A DNA stretch of 64,000 nt from NCBI RefSeq assembly GCF_005405545.1, contig NZ_BJEG01000004.1, forward strand, positions 4,946-68,945, read 5' to 3'. Below, piece after piece: positions 38,742-46,704 of the stretch. Within the stretch, counting starts at the first letter, position 1. Every line of letters starts with the position of its first letter. This DNA is from Weissella hellenica. GTDB taxonomy: Bacteria > Bacillota > Bacilli > Lactobacillales > Lactobacillaceae. The position numbers were made by a program, and so were the translations under genes. The notes under the pieces were generated by a model that made no database searches, had not been told where the DNA came from, and was given only the letters and a program-made list of their open reading frames with translations.

Positions 38742-39941
38742 ATGATGCAGCAGGTTAACAAGGGCATGTCATTACGTTGGCTATTAATAGCAAGTTTTAT
38801 TAACAGTTTTGCGTTTGGCTTTATTTGGCCACTAACATCTGTTTATTTGTATAATGAGCTATATCAAACATTAGTAACGATTGGGTGGGTTATGATGGCC
38901 AATGCTGTAGGGCAAGCAATTGGTTCGTTAATTAGTGGTCGTTTATTTGATCGGTTTAAACCATATGTGTTGATTCAGTTTGGTGTGATTGCAATGATCA
39001 TTCTCCAAATTACCTTTATTTTTTGGCATGGTTGGCCAGTTTACGCCATTATTTTAACATTAGTCGGCTTTTTTGGCGGTTGGATTACGGCGGCTGTTAA
39101 TTCATATGGGACGCAAGTACGTTCTCATGATGGCCGTTTTGTGTTTAATATGTTGTACTTTACAAGTAACTTTGGCATGGTTTTTTCAACGGCATTAGTT
39201 GGTCCAATTTATCCTTTGGGTATTACGTGGTTATTTATTCTGGCGCTAATTTTATATCTTGTTTTATTTGTCATTGTACATGCCAAATTTAATTTCACAC
39301 TAAAAAATCGATCAACTAGTCAAGCAATTACTAAAATTAAATTACCTAAATGGAATATGGCGTTGGTTTATGCGAGTGTCTTAGGATTGGTTGTACTATG
39401 GATTTCATATGCGCAATGGCAGGGAAACTTGTCAGTTTATATGAACAGTGTCTTAAAACTACCATTATGGCAGTATTCGATGTTGTGGACGATTAATGGT
39501 ATTTTAATTGCTGTTATTCAGTTAGGAATGAATGCTTTGAACTTATCAAGTAACCATCGTTCAATGTTTATTCAGATTTTCTTAGGCATTATCATGTTTG
39601 GCTTATCATTTTTGATTTTGCCATTTAGTCATCATTTTTTTGGCTTTGCCGTCGCAATGATTATTACGACAATCGGCGAGGCAACAGCTTTTCCAATGAT
39701 TCCAGCACTAGTTAATGAATTAACCCCAGTATCATTAAAAGGACGCTACCAAGGGTTGTCAGCAGCAGCCCCATCCGTTGGTCGCGCTGTGGGACCGTTA
39801 GCAGGGGGGTTAATCATTCAGCAACAAGGTTATGGCACTTTATTTTATGCAGCAGCAGCCTTAACATTTGTTGCATTCTTTGGCTTGTTATTTAGTATCC
39901 TTACGGGATATCGTCATACTATACGTTATGAAGAAAATTAA
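38742..39941 (+). CDS. MFS transporter, multidrug-efflux-like
   Basis: A 399-residue protein with about 12 predicted transmembrane helices. GSLISGRLFDRFKPY (residues 60-74) is the MFS signature between helices 2 and 3, and GRYQGLSAAAPSVGRAVGPLAGG resembles drug:H+ antiporter motif C. The substrate is not predictable. Two ATG codons overlap at the start (ATGATG). It is a single gene between two terminators. Confidence 0.85.
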   Translation: MMQQVNKGMSLRWLLIASFINSFAFGFIWPLTSVYLYNELYQTLVTIGWVMMANAVGQAIGSLISGRLFDRFKPYVLIQFGVIAMIILQITFIFWHGWPVYAIILTLVGFFGGWITAAVNSYGTQVRSHDGRFVFNMLYFTSNFGMVFSTALVGPIYPLGITWLFILALILYLVLFVIVHAKFNFTLKNRSTSQAITKIKLPKWNMALVYASVLGLVVLWISYAQWQGNLSVYMNSVLKLPLWQYSMLWTINGILIAVIQLGMNALNLSSNHRSMFIQIFLGIIMFGLSFLILPFSHHFFGFAVAMIITTIGEATAFPMIPALVNELTPVSLKGRYQGLSAAAPSVGRAVGPLAGGLIIQQQGYGTLFYAAAALTFVAFFGLLFSILTGYRHTIRYEEN

Positions 39942-39955
39942 ATAATGCAATAGTG

Positions 39956-39991
39956 AGCGTTGATCTAATGGTTTTTAGATTGACGCTTTTA
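39956..39991 (+). terminator. Terminator after the MFS gene
   Basis: AGCGT...ACGCT and ATCTAA/TTAGAT stems followed by TTTTATT. Confidence 0.82.
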
Positions 39992-40120
39992 TTATGTGCA
40001 AAAAAGTCGTCAGAATGTAACGTGTGACAATTGGTTTCAAGTCATCTTTTGTTATACACTTTTTTGCGTATTATGAAAGAATAGATTAAGATTATTTTAG
40101 AATACTACGAGGAGTATAAG

Positions 40121-41380
40121 ATGACAGATCAAGATAAAATAGCTTTATTAAGCGATTTGGTAGCTATTAATACGGTTGCTGATCATGAAAAAAAGATTGC
40201 TGTGTATTTACAAGACTATTTTGCACAACATGGTATTGATAGTAAATTGGTAGATGTTGCGCCAAATAGAGCCAATTTAATTGCTGAAATTGGTGATGGC
40301 AAAGGTCCGGTATTAGCTTTTGCTGGCCATCTAGATACGGTACACGAAGGTGATTTCAATACTTGGGATACCGACCCGTTTACGTTAAATATACAAAATG
40401 ATAAATTATTTGGTCGTGGTGTTACAGACATGAAGGGCGGATTAGCCGCCTTTGTGATTGCTTTTATGGAATTACACGATCGTCATGAGCCACTGCATGG
40501 TACGTTACGTTTTATTGCAACAGCTGATGAAGAAAAAAATGAATTAGGTGCTGATAAATTAGCAGCAGAAGGGTATTTGACAGATATTGATGCGGTTATC
40601 ATTGGGGAACCTACAGGTGTTGCTTTGAATGAAATTTCAGAGTATTTCACTAGTGGTGGTGCCGTTATTGACCCGTCAACCTTGAAAAAATTACAGCAGG
40701 CGGCGGTCACTTCGAAGGCGGCGGAACAGCATTTTATCTTTTTTGCTCATAAAGGTTTTTTGGCCTATGATGTTACAGCAACGGGTAAAGCAGCCCATAG
40801 TTCCATGCCTAAATTAGGGGTGGATGCGATTAATCATTTGGTGCAATACTATCAAGCAGAACAAACGCTTTATGATACTTTACCTGAAGAGAGTCCCATC
40901 TTAGCTAAAACGATGCGTGGCGCTAATATTATACAGGGAGGTGCTCAACAAAATTCAGTTTCTGATTTGGCAACATTAACTGAATTAACACGTACTATTC
41001 CAGAATTACCAGCCCAAACGTTGATTGAACGGTTACAAGCATTAATTGCTAATCTTAATCAAGGTGATGAGACAATGAATTTATCATTACACGTTAATGC
41101 ATATGATGATGCGGTTGTGACACCACGAGATAGTCAATTGATTAAAATTGTGCAGGACATCATCCCTAATTATTTAATTGAACCCATGGTTGCACCAACA
41201 ATAGCCGTTTCATTAGGCACAGATGCTGCTGCATTTGTTCATGCAAATCCAAATGTCCAACTAGCTATAATTGGACCAGGAAATACAACGGCGCATAAAG
41301 CCAATGAATATGTGTCACAACAGGCTTATTTTGCGATGGTTGATATTTATCGTGAGGTCGCAAAACAATATTTAAAGTAA
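40121..41380 (+). CDS. ArgE/DapE-family M20 deacylase
   Basis: A 419-residue zinc deacylase, probably succinyl-diaminopimelate desuccinylase or a related amidohydrolase. Motifs are AFAGHLDTVHEGD, GRGVTDMKGGLAAF, TADEEKNELGA and IGEPTGV; the dimerisation domain follows (AHSSMPKLGVDAIN) and the last metal His is in NTTAHKANEY. Around residues 168-200 it has an insertion-like stretch (FTSGGAVIDPSTLKKLQQA) that I do not expect in typical DapE. GAGGAG precedes the ATG. Exact substrate uncertain. Confidence 0.85.
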   Translation: MTDQDKIALLSDLVAINTVADHEKKIAVYLQDYFAQHGIDSKLVDVAPNRANLIAEIGDGKGPVLAFAGHLDTVHEGDFNTWDTDPFTLNIQNDKLFGRGVTDMKGGLAAFVIAFMELHDRHEPLHGTLRFIATADEEKNELGADKLAAEGYLTDIDAVIIGEPTGVALNEISEYFTSGGAVIDPSTLKKLQQAAVTSKAAEQHFIFFAHKGFLAYDVTATGKAAHSSMPKLGVDAINHLVQYYQAEQTLYDTLPEESPILAKTMRGANIIQGGAQQNSVSDLATLTELTRTIPELPAQTLIERLQALIANLNQGDETMNLSLHVNAYDDAVVTPRDSQLIKIVQDIIPNYLIEPMVAPTIAVSLGTDAAAFVHANPNVQLAIIGPGNTTAHKANEYVSQQAYFAMVDIYREVAKQYLK

Positions 41381-41385
41381 AGTAA

Positions 41386-41422
41386 AAAACAATTGGTAGT
41401 GCGTAGACTAACCAATTGTTTT
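41386..41422. terminator. Bidirectional terminator
   Basis: AAAACAATTGGT (41386-41397) pairs with ACCAATTGTTTT (41411-41422). It serves the convergent M20 and DUF454 genes. Confidence 0.9.
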
Positions 41423-41429
41423 CGATACC

Positions 41430-41813
41430 TTATTTTTCGACAAACCACTTTGTGAGCCACCAACCACGATAGAAGCCTTCCATTGCTAAAATTTGGGATA
41501 GTGATGCGAGAATTAAAGTTATTTGTAACCAAAGCTTACCTGACATAAAGAATGGTATACACATGAAAGCAGCTGTCACAATATAAATAACAATGCGATT
41601 TTGCTGCGTCAATTGACGTTTATAAATACCATCATGGATATACCGTTGGTAATACTTATTATGCTCTAACCAATTCTGTAAACGTTTTGAAGAGCGACTC
41701 CAAAAGTAAGCGGTTAGTAGATAAAAAGGAGTTGTCGGAATACCCGGCACCCAAATAAAAACAGTACCGATACCAAAAGTAATTAGACCTAGAATAATGT
41801 AAATAAAACGCAT
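41430..41813 (-). CDS. DUF454 (YbaN-like) small membrane protein
   Basis: A 127-residue inner-membrane protein of the DUF454/YbaN family, no known function. The family opening is clear: a first helix GLITFGIGTVFIWVPGIPTTPFYLLTAYFWSRSSKR, with the conserved PGIPTTPFxL motif and the following basic stretch. Two more helices lie at about 78-115. AAGGAG precedes the start on the minus strand. Confidence 0.88.
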   Translation of the reverse strand: MRFIYIILGLITFGIGTVFIWVPGIPTTPFYLLTAYFWSRSSKRLQNWLEHNKYYQRYIHDGIYKRQLTQQNRIVIYIVTAAFMCIPFFMSGKLWLQITLILASLSQILAMEGFYRGWWLTKWFVEK

Positions 41814-41953
41814 AGCAACTCCTTAATAAATATATAAATGTAAGTATAGCAATAAAATGATGTTAGGCAAAGTTGAAATCTTTCGGGTGGTTATTTAACA
41901 ATTTCGTTCAACTTGCTATAATTAACATAATGTTATGAAAGGATTAAGCCGCG

Positions 41954-42826
41954 ATGGAAGTATTAGAGCAAGCGTACGCTAAGTTAAATATTAGCCTTGA
42001 TACCCCATTTCTCCATGCTAATGGCGAACAAGAATGGGATATGTTAATGGTAGCTATCGATCTAGCTGATACAGTGACCATTCGTACGACTACTGACCAT
42101 CAAGAAATTGTGGTTGAGTCGACAAGTGGTGTCCTGCCACTCAATGAAAAGAATTTAGCTTACCAGGCTGCCCGTTTAATGCGAGAAATTGCTGGTAAGA
42201 CTGATGGTATTGAAATTCATATCATGAAACGAGTGCCAGTAGCAGCCGGGTTAGGCGGTGGCTCTTCAGATGCTGCAGCCGTCCTTCGGGGGCTAAATCG
42301 TATTTGGCAATTAAATTATACGGAAGAAAAATTAGCTGTGATTGGTTTGAAAATCGATGCCGATGTTCCTTTTTGTGTTTATTCACGGCCAGCACGTGTT
42401 CGGGGGCGTGGAGAAATAGTGGAACCGTTAAAGCAAGCGTTACCACCACTATGGGTAATTGTTGCTAAACCAGGTATTAGTGTTTCAACCCCTAAAATAT
42501 TAAAAATGGTTAACTATAATACCATGCAACATGGTAATATGGCGGCTTTGATGACAGCTGTCAATCAAGCAGATTTTCAAACGGCTTATCGACAAATGTT
42601 TAATGTATTAGAATCCATAACCGGTGGTAAATATCCAGAAATATTGAAACTTAAACAAAAAATGTATGAGTTTGGTGCTGAAGCAGCACAGATGTCAGGA
42701 ACTGGGCCAACGGTATTTGCAGTTACTGAAAAGGCATCACGTGCCAAACGTATTTACAATGCTGTGAGTGGTTTTGTGCCAGAATCTTATTTGGTACGCC
42801 TGGTTAATTCTGAAAAATGTAGATAA
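41954..42826 (+). CDS. ispE: 4-diphosphocytidyl-2-C-methyl-D-erythritol kinase-like protein (IspE)
   Basis: A 290-residue GHMP kinase matching IspE throughout. Lys10 (AYAKLNISL) and Asp137 (IDADVPF) are the catalytic pair; the ATP loop is VPVAAGLGGGSSDAAAVLRGL (residues 94-114 region); and MSGTGPTVFAV is motif 3. In the MEP pathway IspE phosphorylates CDP-methylerythritol, yet lactic acid bacteria usually make isoprenoids by the mevalonate route. Orphan ispE genes are known in Lactobacillales, Listeria aside, and the true substrate there is unsettled. AAAGGA lies upstream. No other MEP gene is in this window. Confidence 0.93.
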   Translation: MEVLEQAYAKLNISLDTPFLHANGEQEWDMLMVAIDLADTVTIRTTTDHQEIVVESTSGVLPLNEKNLAYQAARLMREIAGKTDGIEIHIMKRVPVAAGLGGGSSDAAAVLRGLNRIWQLNYTEEKLAVIGLKIDADVPFCVYSRPARVRGRGEIVEPLKQALPPLWVIVAKPGISVSTPKILKMVNYNTMQHGNMAALMTAVNQADFQTAYRQMFNVLESITGGKYPEILKLKQKMYEFGAEAAQMSGTGPTVFAVTEKASRAKRIYNAVSGFVPESYLVRLVNSEKCR

Positions 42827-42832
42827 TTAACG

Positions 42833-42867
42833 AAACGTTCGTGTTTTGACACTGTAACGTTTTTTTT
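42833..42867 (+). terminator. Terminator after ispE
   Basis: AAACGTT pairs with AACGTTT, with GTGT/ACAC inside, followed by a T-run. Confidence 0.85.
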
Positions 42868-42979
42868 GTGCTTTTTTTCAGGAAAATACTTTAATTTTGG
42901 AACATTATACATTATATTTAATGAGTAGTTCGTAATTATCGAACAATATAATTGGTTTTTTGATAAAAAGGAGTAAAAA

Positions 42980-44029
42980 ATGGCTTCAAACGCAAAGATG
43001 TGGGTGGCAGGTGCCGCAGTTGTAATTATTGCAGGGGGTGCATATGCCGCTTGGTCTGGAAACAAGTCAGGTGATACTAAGGATGATAAAACCTCAGTTG
43101 CCTTGATAACTGATGGTGGTGGAATTGATGATAAGTCATTCAATCAATCAGCTTGGGAAGGTATGAAAGCTTGGGCAAAGGATAATGGTGTTAAAGAAGG
43201 AAAGGGTGGCTATGCTTACTATCCTTCAAAGACCAGTGCAGATTTTACCACTAATATAGATCAAGCACGTTCTGATGGTTTTAAGAACATTTATGGTATT
43301 GGTTTCCAATTGGTTTCAACAATTAACGAACAATCAAAGAAAAATCCAAATACTAACTATATGATTATTGATGATATTGCTAAAGCACGTAAGAATACGG
43401 TTTCGGTAACGTTTAAGTCTGAGCAATCATCATACTTGGCTGGTGTTGCGGCTGCTAAGACAACCAAAACAGACAAAGTTGGGTTTGTCGGTGGTATGAA
43501 GTCAGCGGTTGTGCAATCGTTTGAAAAGGGCTTTACTGCTGGCGCTAAGTCAGTTAACCCTGATATTGAGGTTGATGCACAGTATGTTGGTAGCTTTACT
43601 GATGCTGGTAAGGGTAAGACCATTGCCTCAACGATGTATCAAAGCGGTACTGATGTGGTCTTTACGGCCGCTGGTGGTTCTGGAGCCGGTGTATTTACAG
43701 AAGCTAAGGATCTAAACAAAGCTCAAAATGCAGCTGATAAAGTTTGGGTAATTGGTGTTGACCGTGATCAAAATTCTGACGGTGCCTATACAGCGAAGGA
43801 CGGTAAATCTAACTTTACACTAACATCTTCTGTTAAAAGGGTTGGTAAGGCTGTGAGTGATGTGACTGAAAAGACTGCTAAGGGAAACTTCCCTGGTGGT
43901 AAGCACCTTGTGTATGGATTAGATGATAAGGGTGTTGCTTTGACACGTGGTCATATGTCTAAGGACACATGGGCAGCTGTACAAGATGCTCAGAAGAAGA
44001 TTATCGATGGTGATGTTAAAGTTCAGTAA
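42980..44029 (+). CDS. BMP/PnrA-family nucleoside-binding protein, lipobox lost
   Basis: A 349-residue extracellular binding protein of the BMP family (TmpC/PnrA/Med), which captures purine nucleosides for ABC import. ALITDGGGIDDKSFNQSAWEG (residues 36-56 region) is the family hallmark, and VGFVGGMKSAVVQSFEKGF follows. The N-terminus (MWVAGAAVVIIAGGAYAAWSGNKSGD) has the shape of a lipoprotein signal, but where the Cys should be it reads AAWSGNK; no Cys occurs in the protein. It may stay membrane-anchored by this helix. No ABC ATPase or permease is adjacent, so it works with a system encoded elsewhere. Confidence 0.9.
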   Translation: MASNAKMWVAGAAVVIIAGGAYAAWSGNKSGDTKDDKTSVALITDGGGIDDKSFNQSAWEGMKAWAKDNGVKEGKGGYAYYPSKTSADFTTNIDQARSDGFKNIYGIGFQLVSTINEQSKKNPNTNYMIIDDIAKARKNTVSVTFKSEQSSYLAGVAAAKTTKTDKVGFVGGMKSAVVQSFEKGFTAGAKSVNPDIEVDAQYVGSFTDAGKGKTIASTMYQSGTDVVFTAAGGSGAGVFTEAKDLNKAQNAADKVWVIGVDRDQNSDGAYTAKDGKSNFTLTSSVKRVGKAVSDVTEKTAKGNFPGGKHLVYGLDDKGVALTRGHMSKDTWAAVQDAQKKIIDGDVKVQ

Positions 44030-44051
44030 AATAAGTAAATAATAATTACAA

Positions 44052-44084
44052 ACAAGTATCGTTTATCCGATGCTTGTTTTTTTT
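44052..44084 (+). terminator. Terminator after the BMP gene
   Basis: ACAAGTATCG pairs with CGATGCTTGT (one G-T pair), followed by T8. Confidence 0.9.
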
Positions 44085-44131
44085 ATTTCCGATAAATAGG
44101 GTAAACCAAAAAACTTGGTACTAATAACAGG

Positions 44132-44177
44132 GGTAAGCGGTTACAAATTTGACTTTACATTATTAGTGAATAATAAT
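44132..44177 (+). promoter_or_regulatory. cre-like site and promoter of the second MFS gene
   Basis: GGTAAGCGGTTACA (44132-44145) differs from the cre consensus at one position. It lies just upstream of TTGACT (44149-44154), a 16- to 17-base spacer and TAATAAT (44171-44177). A cre here could activate or repress. Confidence 0.6.
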
Positions 44178-44254
44178 GAGAATTATATTCGTTGCGTTAT
44201 TATCGGTAATGCAACAGTATAGGTTTAAATAAATAGGTTTAATGGAGAAGGTTT

Positions 44255-45442
44255 GTGGTAAATACAGAGAAGTTGTTTAATAAAGGGTTTATCAGTGTCA
44301 CATTGATAAATTTTTTGGTTTATTTTGTTTATTATTTATTGATGGTTATTATTGCAGTGGTCGCCCAAGATAAATTAGGTGCAACACTGAGTCAGGCAGG
44401 TTTAGCATCAGGTATCTATGTTATTGGTACGTTAATTGCCCGTCTTTATATTGGTAAAAAGCTTGAGGTTATGGGGCGTAAACAGGTATTAAGAATCGGT
44501 ATTGTATTATATTTAGTAACAACAATTATGTATTTATATATGCCATCACTGATTGTGTTATACGTCATCCGTTTATTAAATGGTTTCTTTTATGGTATGG
44601 TGTCTACGGCAACTAATGCAATCGTTACAGCGTATATTCCTCTTGAACGACGTGGGGAAGGGATTAATTATTATGGATTAAGTACGAGTTTAGCCGCAGC
44701 AATTGGTCCATTTTTAGGAATGTTATTATTACACACAACGAGTATTAATTTTATTGTTATCATGGCTAGTGTTATGTTAATCGTTACAACAATTGGTTGT
44801 TTTACAATCAAGGTTAACAATATGCACTTAACGACTGAACAGCGCCTTAGTGCTAATAGTTGGCAAATAAGTACCTTTATTGATACGAAAGTTATGTTTA
44901 TTGCCGGGATTGCATTTCTGATGGGGCTGGCATATTCAAGTGTTTTGTCGTTTTTAGCGTCGTATGTTGTCACAATTAATCTTGTATCAATTAGTTCGTT
45001 ATTTTTCGTTGTTTATGCACTAGTTATCACAATTACACGACCAATAGCAGGGCGAATTTTTGATCAATATGGTGAGAATTCGGTGATGTATCCAAGCTAT
45101 ATTTTCTTAGCAATCGGATTGTTAGTATTAAGTATGACAACGTCATCATGGTCATTATTATTATCAGGAGCTTTGATTGGATTAGGATATGGTACCTTTA
45201 TGTCAAATGGGCAAGCAGTTGCTTTACATTTAGAAAAAGATATTAGTCGTATCGGGGTTGCATTATCGACTTATTTTGTGGGATTAGACTTAGGCATTGG
45301 TGTTGGACCTTACTTATTGGGTGCTTTGCGCCGATTTGTTGATTTTAAGCAAATGTATACCATGGTGGCAGTGTTACCAATTATATGCGCGGTGCTGTAT
45401 CGTTTGTTTTATAAAGGGCTTCCTAAAAAGCAGCATAATTAG
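44255..45442 (+). CDS. MFS transporter
   Basis: A 395-residue, 12-helix major facilitator. RLYIGKKLEVMGRKQVLRIG (residues 63-82 region) is the MFS loop 2-3 signature; the second half repeats it as RPIAGRIFDQYGENSVM. It resembles sugar- or drug-efflux members (YfhI/AraJ-like); substrate unknown. Translation starts at GTG, with GGAGAAGG seven bases upstream and no better in-frame ATG. A cre-like site in its promoter suggests carbon-source control. Confidence 0.83.
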   Translation: MVNTEKLFNKGFISVTLINFLVYFVYYLLMVIIAVVAQDKLGATLSQAGLASGIYVIGTLIARLYIGKKLEVMGRKQVLRIGIVLYLVTTIMYLYMPSLIVLYVIRLLNGFFYGMVSTATNAIVTAYIPLERRGEGINYYGLSTSLAAAIGPFLGMLLLHTTSINFIVIMASVMLIVTTIGCFTIKVNNMHLTTEQRLSANSWQISTFIDTKVMFIAGIAFLMGLAYSSVLSFLASYVVTINLVSISSLFFVVYALVITITRPIAGRIFDQYGENSVMYPSYIFLAIGLLVLSMTTSSWSLLLSGALIGLGYGTFMSNGQAVALHLEKDISRIGVALSTYFVGLDLGIGVGPYLLGALRRFVDFKQMYTMVAVLPIICAVLYRLFYKGLPKKQHN

Positions 45443-45490
45443 TAAATTTAGTAATTAAAAATTCGGTTACATATTAAAAAACAGATATTT

Positions 45491-45540
45491 CCTGCGTAAT
45501 GTTCGTTATTAACGAACGCTGCGCAGGATTTTTATTTTTA
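45491..45540 (+). terminator. Terminator after the second MFS gene
   Basis: CCTGCG/CGCAGG and inner GTTCGT/ACGAAC stems, followed by TTTTTATTTTTA. Confidence 0.88.
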
Positions 45541-45575
45541 TTCAGAGTGTTAGGGCTTTAAAGACGAATTATTTG

Positions 45576-45604
45576 TTTACAATATCCATTTTTTGGGATA
45601 TTAT
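45576..45604 (+). promoter_or_regulatory. Promoter of the G-rich-loop small RNA
   Basis: TTTACA (45576-45581), a 17-base spacer and TATTAT (45599-45604). The start is expected near 45611, immediately before the first hairpin. Confidence 0.65.
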
Positions 45605-45610
45605 AAATAT

Positions 45611-45757
45611 AATGCTTGAGGGGAAACGCAAGCGATATAAAATACATATAGGGATATGTGATAGTAGTTAAAAAGATGCTTACAAATATTGGGGTAATTA
45701 CGCTTTAACTTATCATAATCTAAAAAAGGTTGGTAAATTTACCAACCTTTTTTAGTC
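45611..45757 (+). ncRNA. Candidate small RNA with G-rich hairpin loops
   Basis: A unit of about 147 bases with its own promoter and a perfect 32-base palindromic terminator (45722-45753, A6...T6). There is no plausible ORF. Hairpins: GCTTG/CAAGC (45614-45633) with loop AGGGGAAACG; ACATAT/ATATGT (45644-45659) with loop AGGG; ATT/AAT (45688-45698) around GGGG. Bases 45618-45631 are complementary to 3161-3174 of the C-rich-loop RNA at 13 of 14 positions. The first loop also copies the argG ribosome site (GAGGGGAAAC). It could be a sponge for the other RNA. The downstream gene has its own promoter (CTGACA, 17 bases, TATACT), so this is not simply its leader. Confidence 0.6.
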
Positions 45758-45840
45758 TTGATATAAAATAGCGATGCCTGACAAAGATAATGATATCCGT
45801 TATACTTGTTAAAAAGAGATGAGAGAAGTAAGGAGAATAA

Positions 45841-46668
45841 GTGCGCATGGATAACCAAGATGAAGAATTACGCAATGATAAGCTACTAGATGCAATAGCA
45901 GTTTTTCGTGAAGAACAAAATGAGGTTACGGAACATAATTTTATTCAAGCATTGATTGATGCTGTTTTTATTGCACCCGTGAATTTTTCAGAGCCACCTA
46001 TTATTAAAGAGGATGGGGATGGTATTGAAATTCCAGAAAATGCGCAGATGCAGTTGGTAACATTTGAATTAGAAAATGGTAATGGAGTCTTTCCAGTTTT
46101 CACTGATTTGGATGCCTATAATGCACACACGATTGAAGCAGATTTGCCTGTTTATCCTTGGGGAATGTCGTTGTCAGATTATCTACCTATTTTGCAGAAT
46201 GATGACACTCAAAGTATTGAAGGTTTAGCGGTTAATCCATTTACTAATGGTATGCCAATTACCAGAGATAATATTATGTATATTGCACAGCAAGTTGCAG
46301 AATCTGTCCAAGAAGAAGATAATGCTGCTGAGAATGCTGGCGATAGTGATATGGAAATTTCATCTGCTGAAGAGATTATTCCAACGCCATTACGTTATGA
46401 GTTAATTGGTATTGCAGATGATGCAATGGGTGCAATCGAGAGTATGTATCTATTGTGGCTAACAAACAATGATGCACAAACATCAAATTATTTGTTAGTC
46501 GTGAGCGGGCCTGATCGTGAAGACGTGCAGGCCTTATATCAAAAAATTGCCACGACATTTGAAGAAAAGTCAGGTGAAGAAGGTAGTGCTGTAGATATTG
46601 TCTTTGCGGATGATTTCCAAGTTGATCTGTCTGAATTTGATAGTCTATATAATCGTACGTTAGATTAA
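45841..46668 (+). CDS. SseB-like protein of unknown function
   Basis: A 275-residue acidic cytoplasmic protein. The central part (LVTFELENGNGVFPVFTDLDAY, then the WGMSLSDYLPIL stretch) looks like the SseB N-terminal domain, found in proteins of uncertain function including enhanced-serine-sensitivity SseB. The second half (PTPLRYELIGIADDAMGAIESMYLLW) resembles the SseB C-terminal domain. No membrane segment. AAGGAG favours the GTG start at 45841; an in-frame ATG at 45847 is equally possible. It lies 36 bases before the reductase gene and is probably co-transcribed. Confidence 0.7.
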   Translation: MRMDNQDEELRNDKLLDAIAVFREEQNEVTEHNFIQALIDAVFIAPVNFSEPPIIKEDGDGIEIPENAQMQLVTFELENGNGVFPVFTDLDAYNAHTIEADLPVYPWGMSLSDYLPILQNDDTQSIEGLAVNPFTNGMPITRDNIMYIAQQVAESVQEEDNAAENAGDSDMEISSAEEIIPTPLRYELIGIADDAMGAIESMYLLWLTNNDAQTSNYLLVVSGPDREDVQALYQKIATTFEEKSGEEGSAVDIVFADDFQVDLSEFDSLYNRTLD

Positions 46669-46704
46669 ATGTTATAAATAAGGATGTTTAGAAAGTGTGA
46701 AGTA

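Noticed and set aside
42868-42979. Purine riboswitch before the nucleoside-binding protein gene
   Set aside because: The region is short, AT-rich and lacks the conserved core pairings and loops.
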